64,000 bases of DNA, from positions 1-64,000 of the forward strand of contig CANMWA010000001.1 in the NCBI GenBank assembly GCA_947501475.1. The letters are read 5' to 3'. How positions within the stretch are numbered: position 1 is the first letter of the stretch; each line of letters opens with the position of its first letter. The position numbers and the translations under genes were made by a program. Shown here piece by piece: positions 18,817-26,673 of this stretch. The stretch comes from an uncultured Aquimarina sp. GTDB taxonomy: Bacteria > Bacteroidota > Bacteroidia > Flavobacteriales > Flavobacteriaceae. The notes under the pieces were generated by a model, which searched no databases, had not been told where the DNA came from, and saw only the letters and a program-made list of their open reading frames with translations.

Positions 18817-20547
18817 ATGAATCTAAGTTTTAATAAAATAACAGGAATCTTACTTTTTTTTCTTAGCCTTAATCTTTTTTCTCAAGGTAGTGTGAATCAA
18901 AAAAAAGATTCTTTAAGCCATAACACATACAAAGAGCTCTACGAAAAATTTCACCAAAACTTGAACAATAGTAATCAGCGATCAAAAATATATGCAAAGG
19001 CTTATTTGTATACTGCAAAAAAAAATAATGATAGTATTCGTGTTGCTAAAGCGTATAGCTTATTAAGTCAGTTGTATCAATACACCGATGAGCGAAGTTT
19101 GACGTATCTAGACAGTGCTATAACGATGGCAAAAAATAGTACTGAAAAAAATTTTCCGGAGGTGCTTTTAATGAAACGAGGTATTGTATTCGAACATCGA
19201 GGAGATTTCAAAAATGCTTTAAATGATTACCTCGAGTCTTTAAATTTATCAAAAACGGCAAATAATGAATTTTATATATATCCTATCAAACATAATATAG
19301 GATTGCTAAAAAGAAAATTAGGAAAATATACCGAATCCAAAGTTCTTCTTTTAGAATGTATGACCTATCTAGAAAACATCAAAAAGAAAAGCAAAGCAGA
19401 TACATTGTCTTATCTTACTAATTTAAGTGAATTAGTATCTATCTATAGATTAAATAATCAATTAGATTCTGCCAAGACTCTAAATAAAAAAGGAATCAGA
19501 TTATCAAAAGGGAAAAGAAATGCATATTTATTTCATCTAAACGAAGGTATCCTTTCTTATTACGACAATCAGTATATAAAAGCCAAGGATAAAATAACTA
19601 ATACTATACCAACATTAGTACATCCAGACAATAAAGTTTATTTTGAAAACTATAACTTGATAGATGCCTATCTTCATTTAGCAAAAACTTATAAAGCTAT
19701 TGGCAAACCCAAAAAAGCTATTGTTTTTTTCAAAAAAATAGATTCAATATCTCAATCTTTAAATTATATTATTCCTGAGAGTAGACTAGCATATGTCGAA
19801 CTTGTTAATCATTACAAGTCCACTAATGATCTTCCAAATCATCTGGCATATATCAACAAATTACTAGGGATAGATAGTGTTCTTACCAAAGATTATAAAA
19901 TTATCAATGATCAGCTCCTAAAAGAATTTGATACCAAACAGCTTATCGAGGAGAAAGAGATTATTATAGCATCAATGAATTCTAAGAATACTAAATTTAA
20001 AAATTTAATAATAGCCTTATTTATTATAGTTGCTGGAGCTTTAGGACTGACCTATTATCAATATCAAAGGAGAAAACAATATGCAAAAAGATTTAAGGTT
20101 TTACTCGAATCTCCATCAATTACAACGCAAGATAATTCAACCCAAAAAAGAAAAAAATCATTTCATCAAGAGACCATTAATATTTCAGAAGAAATTATTA
20201 TTGATTTATCAAAAAAAATAGAGAAGTTTGAAGACCGTTTAGGGTTTTTAAAACCCGGCATAACGACCAGTAGCCTCGCTCGAGAATTTAATACCAATCC
20301 CAAATATATTTCTAAAGTTATACATTATAACAAAAAGAAAAGTTTTACCTCGTATATCAATGACCTGAGAATTGATCATGTATTAGAAAAACTAAAAACC
20401 AATTATCAATTGCGTAATTACACAATTAAGGCTATTTCTAAAGAAATTGGATTTAACAATGCTCAATCATTTTCTACTTATTTCTATAAAAAAACAGGGA
20501 TATATCCTTCTTACTTTATAGAGCAGCTTAAAAAAATAGAATCTTGA
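18817..20547 (+). CDS. TPR / transmembrane / AraC-type HTH regulator
   Basis: 576 residues with the paralogue layout: signal peptide (ITGILLFFLSLNLFSQG), TPR-type helices (about 50-370; FENYNLIDAYLHLAKTYKAI, KKAIVFFKKI), membrane helix at about 394-412 (NLIIALFIIVAGALGLTYY), linker, and AraC HTH at about 481-575 (SLAREFNTNPKYISKVI; AISKEIGFNNAQSFSTYFYK). It is divergent from the MauE/propeller/peptide/receptor operon and is followed 2 bp after its stop by a 26-bp palindrome and then a GG-leader peptide. Because the same 17-bp operator block flanks this gene on both sides, it is the best candidate to control both neighbours. ATG at 18817 is the only start that gives the signal peptide. Confidence 0.9.
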   Translation: MNLSFNKITGILLFFLSLNLFSQGSVNQKKDSLSHNTYKELYEKFHQNLNNSNQRSKIYAKAYLYTAKKNNDSIRVAKAYSLLSQLYQYTDERSLTYLDSAITMAKNSTEKNFPEVLLMKRGIVFEHRGDFKNALNDYLESLNLSKTANNEFYIYPIKHNIGLLKRKLGKYTESKVLLLECMTYLENIKKKSKADTLSYLTNLSELVSIYRLNNQLDSAKTLNKKGIRLSKGKRNAYLFHLNEGILSYYDNQYIKAKDKITNTIPTLVHPDNKVYFENYNLIDAYLHLAKTYKAIGKPKKAIVFFKKIDSISQSLNYIIPESRLAYVELVNHYKSTNDLPNHLAYINKLLGIDSVLTKDYKIINDQLLKEFDTKQLIEEKEIIIASMNSKNTKFKNLIIALFIIVAGALGLTYYQYQRRKQYAKRFKVLLESPSITTQDNSTQKRKKSFHQETINISEEIIIDLSKKIEKFEDRLGFLKPGITTSSLAREFNTNPKYISKVIHYNKKKSFTSYINDLRIDHVLEKLKTNYQLRNYTIKAISKEIGFNNAQSFSTYFYKKTGIYPSYFIEQLKKIES

Positions 20548-20548
20548 T

Positions 20549-20574
20549 TAGTCCAGATTCCGGAATCTGGACTA
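20549..20574. promoter_or_regulatory. 26-bp perfect palindrome, operator of the GG-peptide gene
   Basis: The half TAGTCCAGATTCC is followed by its exact reverse complement. Its core AGATTCCGGAATCTGGA (20555-20571) matches 18648-18664 in promoter P2 at 16 of 17 positions. No T-run follows, so a terminator is unlikely. A TATATTTG box at 20604-20611 lies 38 bp further on, close to the 40-bp spacing between operator and -7 box in P1 and P2. A matching TTG box is absent, so activation may be needed. Confidence 0.7.
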
Positions 20575-20636
20575 GTAAAAATATTATGCTTCTATTTTTG
20601 ATTTATATTTGTTTAGATCAACAAAACATCTTAAAA

Positions 20637-20804
20637 ATGAAAAAGTTACATCTAGAAAAGATTACAGTATCAAAACTTTCAAAAGACCAATGTGAATATA
20701 TTATTGGTGGTTCGGTAGAATGCCCTGGCGACATTACTAAAGATCGGAATGACCCAAAATGTGATGATTTTACACATACAAATATTGGTGATATATTGCG
20801 ATAA
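20637..20804 (+). CDS. GG-leader peptide beside regulator 18817
   Basis: 55 residues from ATG at 20637. The leader MKKLHLEKITVSKLSKDQCE ends in YIIGG, the double-glycine cleavage motif of C39-type exporters. The core after GG (SVECPGDITKDRNDPKCDDF...) has two cysteines and is acidic, unlike the precursors at 26-27.6 kb. The reading frame is open upstream to 20544, but that extension overlaps the palindrome and promoter and is not credible. It is separated from the RiPP operon by the 20843-21181 gene and could use its exporter (21511). Candidate signal or modified peptide under control of regulator 18817. Confidence 0.75.
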   Translation: MKKLHLEKITVSKLSKDQCEYIIGGSVECPGDITKDRNDPKCDDFTHTNIGDILR

Positions 20805-20842
20805 TGATAAAAACATCTAGGTTCATGCTGGTTACTTTTATA

Positions 20843-21181
20843 CTAAACCAATTTTATATCTTCTTTAAAAAGCATATGAATGTATTCGGCATGAATCTCT
20901 ACGTGTTCTTCGTTCTCTAAACAATGAAAAAGTAAGTGAATTAAACCATAATCTCCCAAACTATCTCGGTATTCATACTTTTCTTTATTTTTTACCCATA
21001 AAACAAAAGAGCACAAATGTCCTATCTCTCCTATTTTTTTAGGATCTTTTAAACATGCTTTAAAAGCATTCAATTTCATTACGGCGTACTCATTATATTT
21101 TTTCTTACAAAAATTATAATCAAAAGTATGCTTGTACGATCGAAGCCTCCTGTTTTGTATTTCATAGTTTATACCACTCAT
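20843..21181 (-). CDS. Hypothetical cytosolic protein
   Basis: 112 residues, no signal peptide, no membrane helix. It is rich in charged and aromatic residues (YKHTFDYNFCKKKYNEYAVM, DYGLIHLLFHCLENEEHVEI) and has four cysteines without a metal-site pattern. No family recognised. It converges with the GG-peptide gene 38 bp away. It lies downstream of the exporter gene but is separated from it by a terminator at 21409-21431 and a pair of dyads at 21337-21381, so it is probably a separate transcript. Function unknown. Confidence 0.6.
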   Translation of the reverse strand: MSGINYEIQNRRLRSYKHTFDYNFCKKKYNEYAVMKLNAFKACLKDPKKIGEIGHLCSFVLWVKNKEKYEYRDSLGDYGLIHLLFHCLENEEHVEIHAEYIHMLFKEDIKLV

Positions 21182-21336
21182 AACATAAAATCATTTGCAT
21201 TAGGTATTTGTTTTGTCATAGTTAAACGATTTGCGGTTATATATAATTTTACAAAACGCATGCCATGAGTTTAAAACAATAACTTAATAAAAAGTGAAAA
21301 AGTCTTAAAATTTCTAAGCAACGTCAAATTCAAGAT

Positions 21337-21381
21337 TTGGAATAATTCCATAACAAAGATACAAAATTTGGAATAATTCCA
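21337..21381. promoter_or_regulatory. Pair of TTGGAATAATTCCA dyads
   Basis: TTGGAATAATTCCA occurs at 21337-21350 and again at 21368-21381 (there with one more A), 31 bp apart, three helical turns. The spacer 21182-21510 has no gene. The pair lies upstream of the 21181 gene; a TTG at the P1-P3 distance (21319-21321, minus strand) exists but the expected -7 box is weak (TCACTTTT). Half-site GGAAT is shared with the P2 operators in opposite order. Confidence 0.45.
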
Positions 21382-21408
21382 ACATGCTATTAAAAAATAC
21401 TTGTGTAC

Positions 21409-21431
21409 TAAAAAAGCTTCCGAAGAAGCTT
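21409..21431 (-). terminator. Terminator of the RiPP operon
   Basis: On the minus strand AAGCTTC, loop TTCG, GAAGCTT, then TTTT: a 7-bp stem with a UUCG tetraloop and a U-tract, 80 bp after the exporter stop. It closes the operon that begins at 30034. Confidence 0.8.
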
Positions 21432-21510
21432 AATGAATAAAATGATCGAGGGATCCGAGGATTAAAATAGCTACGGTATTTGTCGGAAAACAGGTAAAAT
21501 TTTATAGTAT

Positions 21511-23733
21511 TTAATCCCCAAGTTCTAATTGATTTTTAACTAAATTAAAATATACTCCCTTATTAGAAACCAATTGCTTATGATCCCCCGTTTCAAATAT
21601 CTTTCCATTTTTTAAGACAACAATTTTATCTGCGTTCTTAACTGTACTTAATCTATGCGCAATAATAATTACCGTTTTACCTTTGAAAAAAGTATTGAGG
21701 TTATCGTGAATTATTTTCTCATTCTCTGCATCTAGAGCTGATGTAGCTTCATCAAGAATTATAATTTCGGGATCTTTATACATTGCCCTAGCGATTAATA
21801 TTCGCTGTATCTGTCCTTTACTAAGCCCTAATCCATTTTCTCCAATTTTGGTATTTTCTCTTTGAGGTAAGTTCTCTAGAAAGTCAGTACAATTAGATAA
21901 TCTGATTATGTCTTCAAACCTTCTTTTATCAAAATCTGATCCCAGGATGATATTATTTTTAAGAGAATCTGAAAAAATGAACCCTTCTTGAAATACTATA
22001 CTTATTTTGCTCCTCCATGTATCGGAGTTCATGTCTTCAATGTTTTTGCCGTCATATGATATTTGTCCCTCTAGAAGTTGATAATACTTTAATAATAGTT
22101 TTACCAAAGTGGTTTTGCCACTCCCACTCATACCTACTATAGCAGTTATTTTATTTAAAGGGAATTGTATATTTAAATTTTCAAATAATGGTTTTGCATT
22201 GGGTCCCAGATAAGAGTACTTCACATTAGAAAAGCTGATCGTATTGCTTTGAATCGCTATCGGTTCTTGTTCTCCTATATCCGAAGAAGTTTCAAAAAGC
22301 TGTACCTCATCTTTTTTTCGATATACATCTCCTAATCTTTCTAAACTAATAGATGCATCTTGATATGAATACAAGTATGATATAAAATTTTCTATCGGTA
22401 ATGTAAGCTGGCCTACTATGAATGAGATACTTAGCAGTGCTCCTAGAGTTAATTGTCCATTTATGACCAAAAACGAAACGTAGGCCAAAATAAGTGTGTT
22501 TTTAAATTGAGATAGATAATTAATCCCTATGCTTTGCTTTAATTCTAGCAGCAAATTTTCTTTGTTTAGCTTGAACAACTCTTTTTCTGTACTCTCCCAT
22601 TGATTGGTTTTATAAGTAGTTGCGTTATTTACTTTAAGATCAGAAATTCCATTAACAATTTCGTACAGTATATTCTTATTTTTTGTTTCGATTTCGAATC
22701 TCTTGTAATCAATATATTTTCTTTTGTTTTGAAAAGCGTATACCCAAAGTATAGAGATCGCTGATATTATTGTAAAAAACCCAAAGATGGCAATAGAGTA
22801 ATTCATCAATAAGATAGAGTAAATGACAAAAACCACTAAGGAGATCAAAAATTGCAGCGAGTGGTTCGAAAAAAACTCTTCTATTCTATCATGATCATCT
22901 ACACGTTGTATGATATCGGTAGTGAGTTTATTGTCAAAAAACGACAATGGCATTTTGATTAGTTTTTTAAGAAAATCTGAAATCAATTTGATATTTAAAC
23001 GTGTATTTACGTTTAAAAATATCCAGCCTTGCACAAACTCAAAAGCATTAGAGGTAGTGTATAATAATAGTTGTGCGGATAGCAGGTAAATTACAAAACT
23101 TATATTGTTATCTTTTATCCCTACATCTACTAGTTTTTCATTAATTATCGGATAAAAAACACTTATTGAAGATATAAAAAGCAACAGAATTCCTAAAAGG
23201 ATAAACTTATTTTTATACGGTTTTAAATATTTTAAAAAATATTTCTTTGTATTAAAAGTTTCCTCTTTTTTAACGGGATCAGTCGTAAAATGCTCATCTC
23301 TTTCGAATAGTAAAGCGATTCCCTTATTATCTGATCCCAGTTTCCAGAACTTCACAAAATCTTCTTCACTAAATTTAAGCTTACCAAAACCTGGATCTGC
23401 AATAATAATTCTGTTTTTAGAGTCTCTACCTACGTAGACTACATAGTGATTCTCTTTCCAATGAAGAAGACATGGGGTGGGTACCTTTGACAATAACTCA
23501 TCTAATGTTATTTTTACAGCCATAGTCCTTAATCCCAAGGATTTAGAAGCACTAATTAGATCCGCAAAAGTAACCCCGTTTTTATTGATATGACATAGCT
23601 CTCTTAAACTATGGATATCTACTGACTTCTTATAGTAATCAAAAATCATTCTCAAACAAGTAGGGCCACAGTCTGCAGTCTCTAATTGTCTTATAAATCT
23701 AATTTTGTTATTCGACAATTTCATAAAGTCCAT
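21511..23733 (-). CDS. Peptidase-containing ABC exporter (C39 PCAT)
   Basis: 740 residues. An N-terminal C39 double-glycine peptidase (about 10-130) has the catalytic Cys in QLETADCGPTCLRMI, His in ENHYVVYVG, and Asp in IIIADPGFG. Membrane helices span about 170-440 (FILLGILLLFISSISVFYP; FLISLVVFVIYSILLM; IAIFGFFTIISAISILWVY). The ATPase (about 505-735) has Walker A GMSGSGKTT near residue 533, signature LSKGQIQRILIARA, Walker B IIILDEATSALD and switch IAHRLST. All key residues are intact. It should cleave the GG leaders of the peptides encoded upstream and export the cores across the inner membrane. It overlaps the preceding SPASM-family gene by 26 bp, and a terminator follows, so it ends the operon. 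Confidence 0.95.
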   Translation of the reverse strand: MDFMKLSNNKIRFIRQLETADCGPTCLRMIFDYYKKSVDIHSLRELCHINKNGVTFADLISASKSLGLRTMAVKITLDELLSKVPTPCLLHWKENHYVVYVGRDSKNRIIIADPGFGKLKFSEEDFVKFWKLGSDNKGIALLFERDEHFTTDPVKKEETFNTKKYFLKYLKPYKNKFILLGILLLFISSISVFYPIINEKLVDVGIKDNNISFVIYLLSAQLLLYTTSNAFEFVQGWIFLNVNTRLNIKLISDFLKKLIKMPLSFFDNKLTTDIIQRVDDHDRIEEFFSNHSLQFLISLVVFVIYSILLMNYSIAIFGFFTIISAISILWVYAFQNKRKYIDYKRFEIETKNKNILYEIVNGISDLKVNNATTYKTNQWESTEKELFKLNKENLLLELKQSIGINYLSQFKNTLILAYVSFLVINGQLTLGALLSISFIVGQLTLPIENFISYLYSYQDASISLERLGDVYRKKDEVQLFETSSDIGEQEPIAIQSNTISFSNVKYSYLGPNAKPLFENLNIQFPLNKITAIVGMSGSGKTTLVKLLLKYYQLLEGQISYDGKNIEDMNSDTWRSKISIVFQEGFIFSDSLKNNIILGSDFDKRRFEDIIRLSNCTDFLENLPQRENTKIGENGLGLSKGQIQRILIARAMYKDPEIIILDEATSALDAENEKIIHDNLNTFFKGKTVIIIAHRLSTVKNADKIVVLKNGKIFETGDHKQLVSNKGVYFNLVKNQLELGD

Positions 23734-24688
23734 CTTTGTTTTTTATTAAATCATTACTAATAATGAAGTTATACCTAAGTTCATGATCTTTTACATCCAC
23801 TATCTTGTCATGAGATGCGTGCCACAACTCTTGAAAAGTTTCTGTTTCAACAATTTCTTCGATACGATCCTTAGTTACGTTTCCAAAAGATGTGTTGTTT
23901 TTTAAACAATTTTTAATCTCTCCACTAGCACTAATGGCCACTTTTTTGTTGTAATAAGGGTTAAAATGATTAGCTTCAAAGAAATGATGTATGTTGTTTA
24001 CCAAAAACTTTCGGTTAATATTTGCATTAGTAATATCCTCAAAACTCTTAGTGATATAAAAAGTAACTGTGCTCTCCTTTTCTACACTTCGGTTTGCTGG
24101 ACTGCCATAAAAGATTAAGGTTTCGATTTTAGGAAACTCACTTAAGGCTAGTTTAACTTTTTGAGCAAGTTCTTTTGTTTGGTAGGGAAGATATAGTCGA
24201 ATACTTCTTGCTACGGTATCTTTTTCAAAAGAAAATATTTTTACTAATTCATCTATGTTTTCTTCAGAAAATGTCTTGATTCGTATCTCAATAAATTTTG
24301 TTAGCAAATTTTCTAATTGTTCTAACACATTGATTATAGAATAGGTGTCAAAACTGTATTCTATAATCGCATTATTAATACGCTCTGGAGTTAACCATAT
24401 CGGTTCAATTTCTTTGAAATGTTCGTTTGTTTTATAAGAAAAAGCAAAATTTTCATCGTATAGAAATTGTATATAAGAATTAAATGTTTCGCTTTCTTCT
24501 TTATACATTTCTCTTACAGATCCCAATTTTTTATTTTTAAGTTGTCCAATAATTGTAGACATTTGATTGGGAATAAATTTTATTTTTTCTTTCTGAAAAT
24601 CACATATTATGCTTCGATCATTACCTTCAACTATTTTGCAATGATCATAGAGAATAATATAGTCGTTATTGTTAAATGCCTTCTTCAT
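23708..24688 (-). CDS. gwsS: Grasp-with-spasm SPASM-family protein lacking the usual cysteines
   Basis: 326 residues. The N-terminal half matches the grasp-with-spasm SPASM-type maturase family (YDHCKIVEGNDRSIICDFQK; then WLTPERINNAIIEYSFD, about 1-115), as I remember that family. The C-terminal SPASM region keeps the landmarks (NKKVAISASGEIKNCLKNN, FGNVTKDRIEE, FQELW) but where family members carry VCKDCEFRYIC-type cysteines this protein reads VDVKDHELRYNFIISND. Only the KNC cysteine is left of the expected set. There is no radical-SAM CxxxCxxC motif. So an iron-sulfur cluster is unlikely; it may have become a peptide-binding scaffold for the ATP-grasp ligase. Its start overlaps the 72-residue gene and its end overlaps the exporter gene. 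Gene symbol follows the system name and is tentative. Confidence 0.8.
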   Translation of the reverse strand: MKKAFNNNDYIILYDHCKIVEGNDRSIICDFQKEKIKFIPNQMSTIIGQLKNKKLGSVREMYKEESETFNSYIQFLYDENFAFSYKTNEHFKEIEPIWLTPERINNAIIEYSFDTYSIINVLEQLENLLTKFIEIRIKTFSEENIDELVKIFSFEKDTVARSIRLYLPYQTKELAQKVKLALSEFPKIETLIFYGSPANRSVEKESTVTFYITKSFEDITNANINRKFLVNNIHHFFEANHFNPYYNKKVAISASGEIKNCLKNNTSFGNVTKDRIEEIVETETFQELWHASHDKIVDVKDHELRYNFIISNDLIKNKDGLYEIVE

Positions 24689-24890
24689 CGATTATAAAAT
24701 TTGATATGGGTTTATAGGAAACAAAAACCATATATTGATTACTTATGTGTTTCTTACTTTTTGAAAATATGCTATCCTTGTACAATTCTCCTACAGAGGA
24801 GGTTTCTGTACATTCCATTTTCCGATAGGTTAATGGTAGTGCTGCTAATTCTTTGTCATTAAAAACTGTTTTTCTATTCTCCATTGTCAT
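24672..24890 (-). CDS. Small protein between ligase and SPASM genes
   Basis: 72 residues (or 70 from the second ATG, MENRKTVFNDKELAALPL). No GG motif, signal peptide or membrane helix. A middle part (SSVGELYKDSIFSKSKKHIS) and a strand-like tail (NQYMVFVSYKPISNFIIDEE) suggest a small folded protein. It overlaps the ligase stop by 17 bp and the SPASM-gene start by 17 bp, the tight coupling of a dedicated operon member. I do not recognise the family. A role as leader-recognition or adaptor protein is possible; it is too unlike the precursors to be one. Confidence 0.65.
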   Translation of the reverse strand: MTMENRKTVFNDKELAALPLTYRKMECTETSSVGELYKDSIFSKSKKHISNQYMVFVSYKPISNFIIDEEGI

Positions 24891-25845
24891 GTTTTATTAA
24901 CCATTTTGCGATTTTTTCTTCTAAGTAGTAATTACATCGATATCCTGGCGCGCTATATTGGCCAACTGGATTAATTTCGAGCATTACATGTTCTCCATCT
25001 TTCATCTTCATAATATCCAAAGACCCGGTATTGAGGTTTATTTCTTGCATAAAAGCATGCAATCTTTCTCTAAAATCTTTTGGTAAATCATAAGGAATCC
25101 AGTTAATATGAGCAGATTCGTAATTCAGTTTTACATCTACACTATCTTCGGGTTTCTCGCCTACAATTATTGCTGTGGCATAAAACGCTCCATCGAGATA
25201 AAAAACGCGTATCTCAAAATCGGCATCTACACATTCCTGAAATAAAGTTGTTGTAAATTTTTCTGGCAACTTGCCTATTTCTTGTCGTTTTATCTTGGTT
25301 GTATAGATAGAATACGTATAGTCTTCTTCTATAAAATATGAGCTGTGATAAATCGGCTTACAGATTAGATCTTGACCCACATCATTTGTAAAATATTCGA
25401 GATCGGTTCTATTATTTGTGATTACTGTCTTTGGTGTTGGAATATTGTATTTATCTGCCAGATAGGATACTTGTAATTTATTCCATTTCATCCCTTGATC
25501 ATACGGCATCCATTTCTTATCTCTCAGGATGTATTTTAAATATTCTGCGAGTGATTCGACCTCATTGTTAATTTCAAATTCGGCTTGCTCAAAGTGTTTT
25601 CCCGCTGGGATATCGGTTCTTATTTCATCTTCAAAACGTCTATACCACACTACATTTATAGCTTCTGTGATATCTACATTATGGTGATAAATTTTCCCTT
25701 GATTTACATCAATTCTCAAGGGAGTGTCTTTGGTAATCAGATCCTGAACGGTAACTTTTATAAAATCTGCATTGTAATATAAAAGCCAATCCACTACAGG
25801 ATCTGTACCCTGCTCGTAATAGTCAAAAGAAAGTACTGCTATCAT
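24874..25845 (-). CDS. gwsG: Grasp-with-spasm ATP-grasp peptide ligase
   Basis: 323 residues of the MvdD/grasp-with-spasm ATP-grasp family. Features in order: N-terminal preATP fold with INVVWYRRFEDEI (about 84-96), a central ATP-binding part (YNIPTPKTVITNNR; DLICKPIYHSSYF), the strand DFEIRVFYLDGAFYATAII, and the C-terminal magnesium and ATP site GSLDIMKMKDGEHVMLEINP followed by VGQYSAPGYRCNYYLEEKIA. Family members join acidic side chains of a core peptide to Ser/Thr or Lys side chains, giving graspetides. Acid, Ser/Thr and Lys residues all occur in the precursor cores encoded just upstream. The start is 3 bp after the preceding peptide gene. Confidence 0.93.
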   Translation of the reverse strand: MIAVLSFDYYEQGTDPVVDWLLYYNADFIKVTVQDLITKDTPLRIDVNQGKIYHHNVDITEAINVVWYRRFEDEIRTDIPAGKHFEQAEFEINNEVESLAEYLKYILRDKKWMPYDQGMKWNKLQVSYLADKYNIPTPKTVITNNRTDLEYFTNDVGQDLICKPIYHSSYFIEEDYTYSIYTTKIKRQEIGKLPEKFTTTLFQECVDADFEIRVFYLDGAFYATAIIVGEKPEDSVDVKLNYESAHINWIPYDLPKDFRERLHAFMQEINLNTGSLDIMKMKDGEHVMLEINPVGQYSAPGYRCNYYLEEKIAKWLIKHDNGE

Positions 25846-25848
25846 AAC

Positions 25849-26049
25849 TTAAAATATATCGTTTTTTACGGTGTCTGTAGCGTCTGAGTTGCAGACTCTT
25901 CTCTCGGCTCTTCTAGCCTCTCGGGTTCTTTTGCGCTCTTCTCTACGTTTCTTTCTTAGCGCTTTTTTCTCTGGGTTAACAAAGCCACCTACGATATAGT
26001 AAGTTTCATCCACAGAAATACTTTTTAGTTCTTCTAACTTTAGGTTCAT
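25849..26049 (-). CDS. GG-leader peptide with a highly basic core
   Basis: 66 residues. Leader MNLKLEELKSISVDETYYIV then GG. The core opens with a strongly basic stretch (KKALRKKRREERKRTREARR, with more Arg beyond it) and ends VCNSDATDTVKNDIF, which resembles the D/N/S/K-rich tails of the other precursors but lacks their DCKK motif. It is directly upstream of the ligase (3 bp) and 6 bp after peptide 26056-26220. The basic stretch is unlike other graspetide cores I know and could act as a nucleic-acid or membrane-binding part, or as a spacer. Confidence 0.75.
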   Translation of the reverse strand: MNLKLEELKSISVDETYYIVGGFVNPEKKALRKKRREERKRTREARRAERRVCNSDATDTVKNDIF

Positions 26050-26055
26050 TTTTCT

Positions 26056-26220
26056 TTAAATTTTACGATTACTTAAATCTAATCCATCATGCTTTAATGA
26101 ATCATTATGAGTGGTATCATTACCTCTTGTAGGTTCTGGTCTGTATCGGTTTCCGCCATTAATAAATACTAACTCTTCTTCATTAATGATCTCTGTTATT
26201 TTTAAAGATTCTAGTTTCAT
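26056..26220 (-). CDS. GG-leader precursor peptide
   Basis: 54 residues, translated by hand from 26220: MKLESLKITEIINEEELVFI, then NGG, then a core that reads NRYRPEPTRGNDTTHNDSLK and HDGLDLSNRKI. It shares the hydrophobic VFINGG cleavage block with the array peptides and an NDS..KHD stretch with their tails, but has no cysteine. It is 10 bp after the 26231-26416 gene. Probably an alternative substrate of the ligase; could be a decayed copy. Confidence 0.75.
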   Translation of the reverse strand: MKLESLKITEIINEEELVFINGGNRYRPEPTRGNDTTHNDSLKHDGLDLSNRKI

Positions 26221-26230
26221 TATAGCTGTT

Positions 26231-26416
26231 TTATTGAATAGCTGGTGAATCTTTCTTTTTACTATCGGTTACTTCACTTATATCTTTTTTCTTACAGTCT
26301 CTACTTGTTGAATCAGACCAGTTCTCGCTATTAATAACTAGTCTTGCGCCGCCGTGAATAAAATCTAGCTCTTCTCTGTTTAAGGTATTTACCTCATTTA
26401 ATTTGGTTAAATGCAT
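26231..26416 (-). CDS. GG-leader precursor peptide with two KKKD-type motifs
   Basis: 61 residues: leader MHLTKLNEVNTLNREELDFI, then HGG, then a core containing SRDCKKKDISEVTDSKKKDS. The CKKKD and SKKKD motifs parallel the single DCKK(H/R)D motif of the tandem array, so this looks like a two-module core. It lies between the array and peptide 26056-26220. Likely substrate of the ATP-grasp ligase. Confidence 0.8.
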   Translation of the reverse strand: MHLTKLNEVNTLNREELDFIHGGARLVINSENWSDSTSRDCKKKDISEVTDSKKKDSPAIQ

Positions 26417-26466
26417 ATCTTTTGTTTTTTAAATTAAAAATTGTTATTTGTGCAATAGTCATTGCT

Positions 26467-26610
26467 TTATTTCCCGAAGGTGTCATGTTTTTTACAATCC
26501 TTTTTTTCAGAATCTCCTGATTTTGAATCTTCTACAGCTGTACCTCCATTAACAAAACATAGACTTTCTGTGTTTAGAGTTTCGAATGAACTTAAATTTG
26601 ATAATTTCAT
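26467..26610 (-). CDS. Array precursor peptide A
   Basis: 47 residues: MKLSNLSSFETLNTESLCFV, NGG, core TAVEDSKSGDSEKKDCKKHD plus TFGK. Last member of the tandem array in transcription order. It differs from the others by a Cys in the leader and by GK in place of N at the end. A degenerate form of the post-stop hairpin follows at 26451-26466. Confidence 0.85.
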   Translation of the reverse strand: MKLSNLSSFETLNTESLCFVNGGTAVEDSKSGDSEKKDCKKHDTFGK

Positions 26611-26673
26611 GATTTTTGTTTTTTAGAATTATTAAAATAAAAAGTGGCCTAAACTTATATTGTTAATTAATTT

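Noticed and set aside
20549..20574. Palindrome as a terminator of regulator 18817
   Set aside because: No T-run follows, and its core matches the operator in P2, so a binding site is the better reading.
20544..20636. N-terminal extension of the GG peptide
   Set aside because: This part covers the palindrome and TATATTTG box; the leader starts naturally at 20637.
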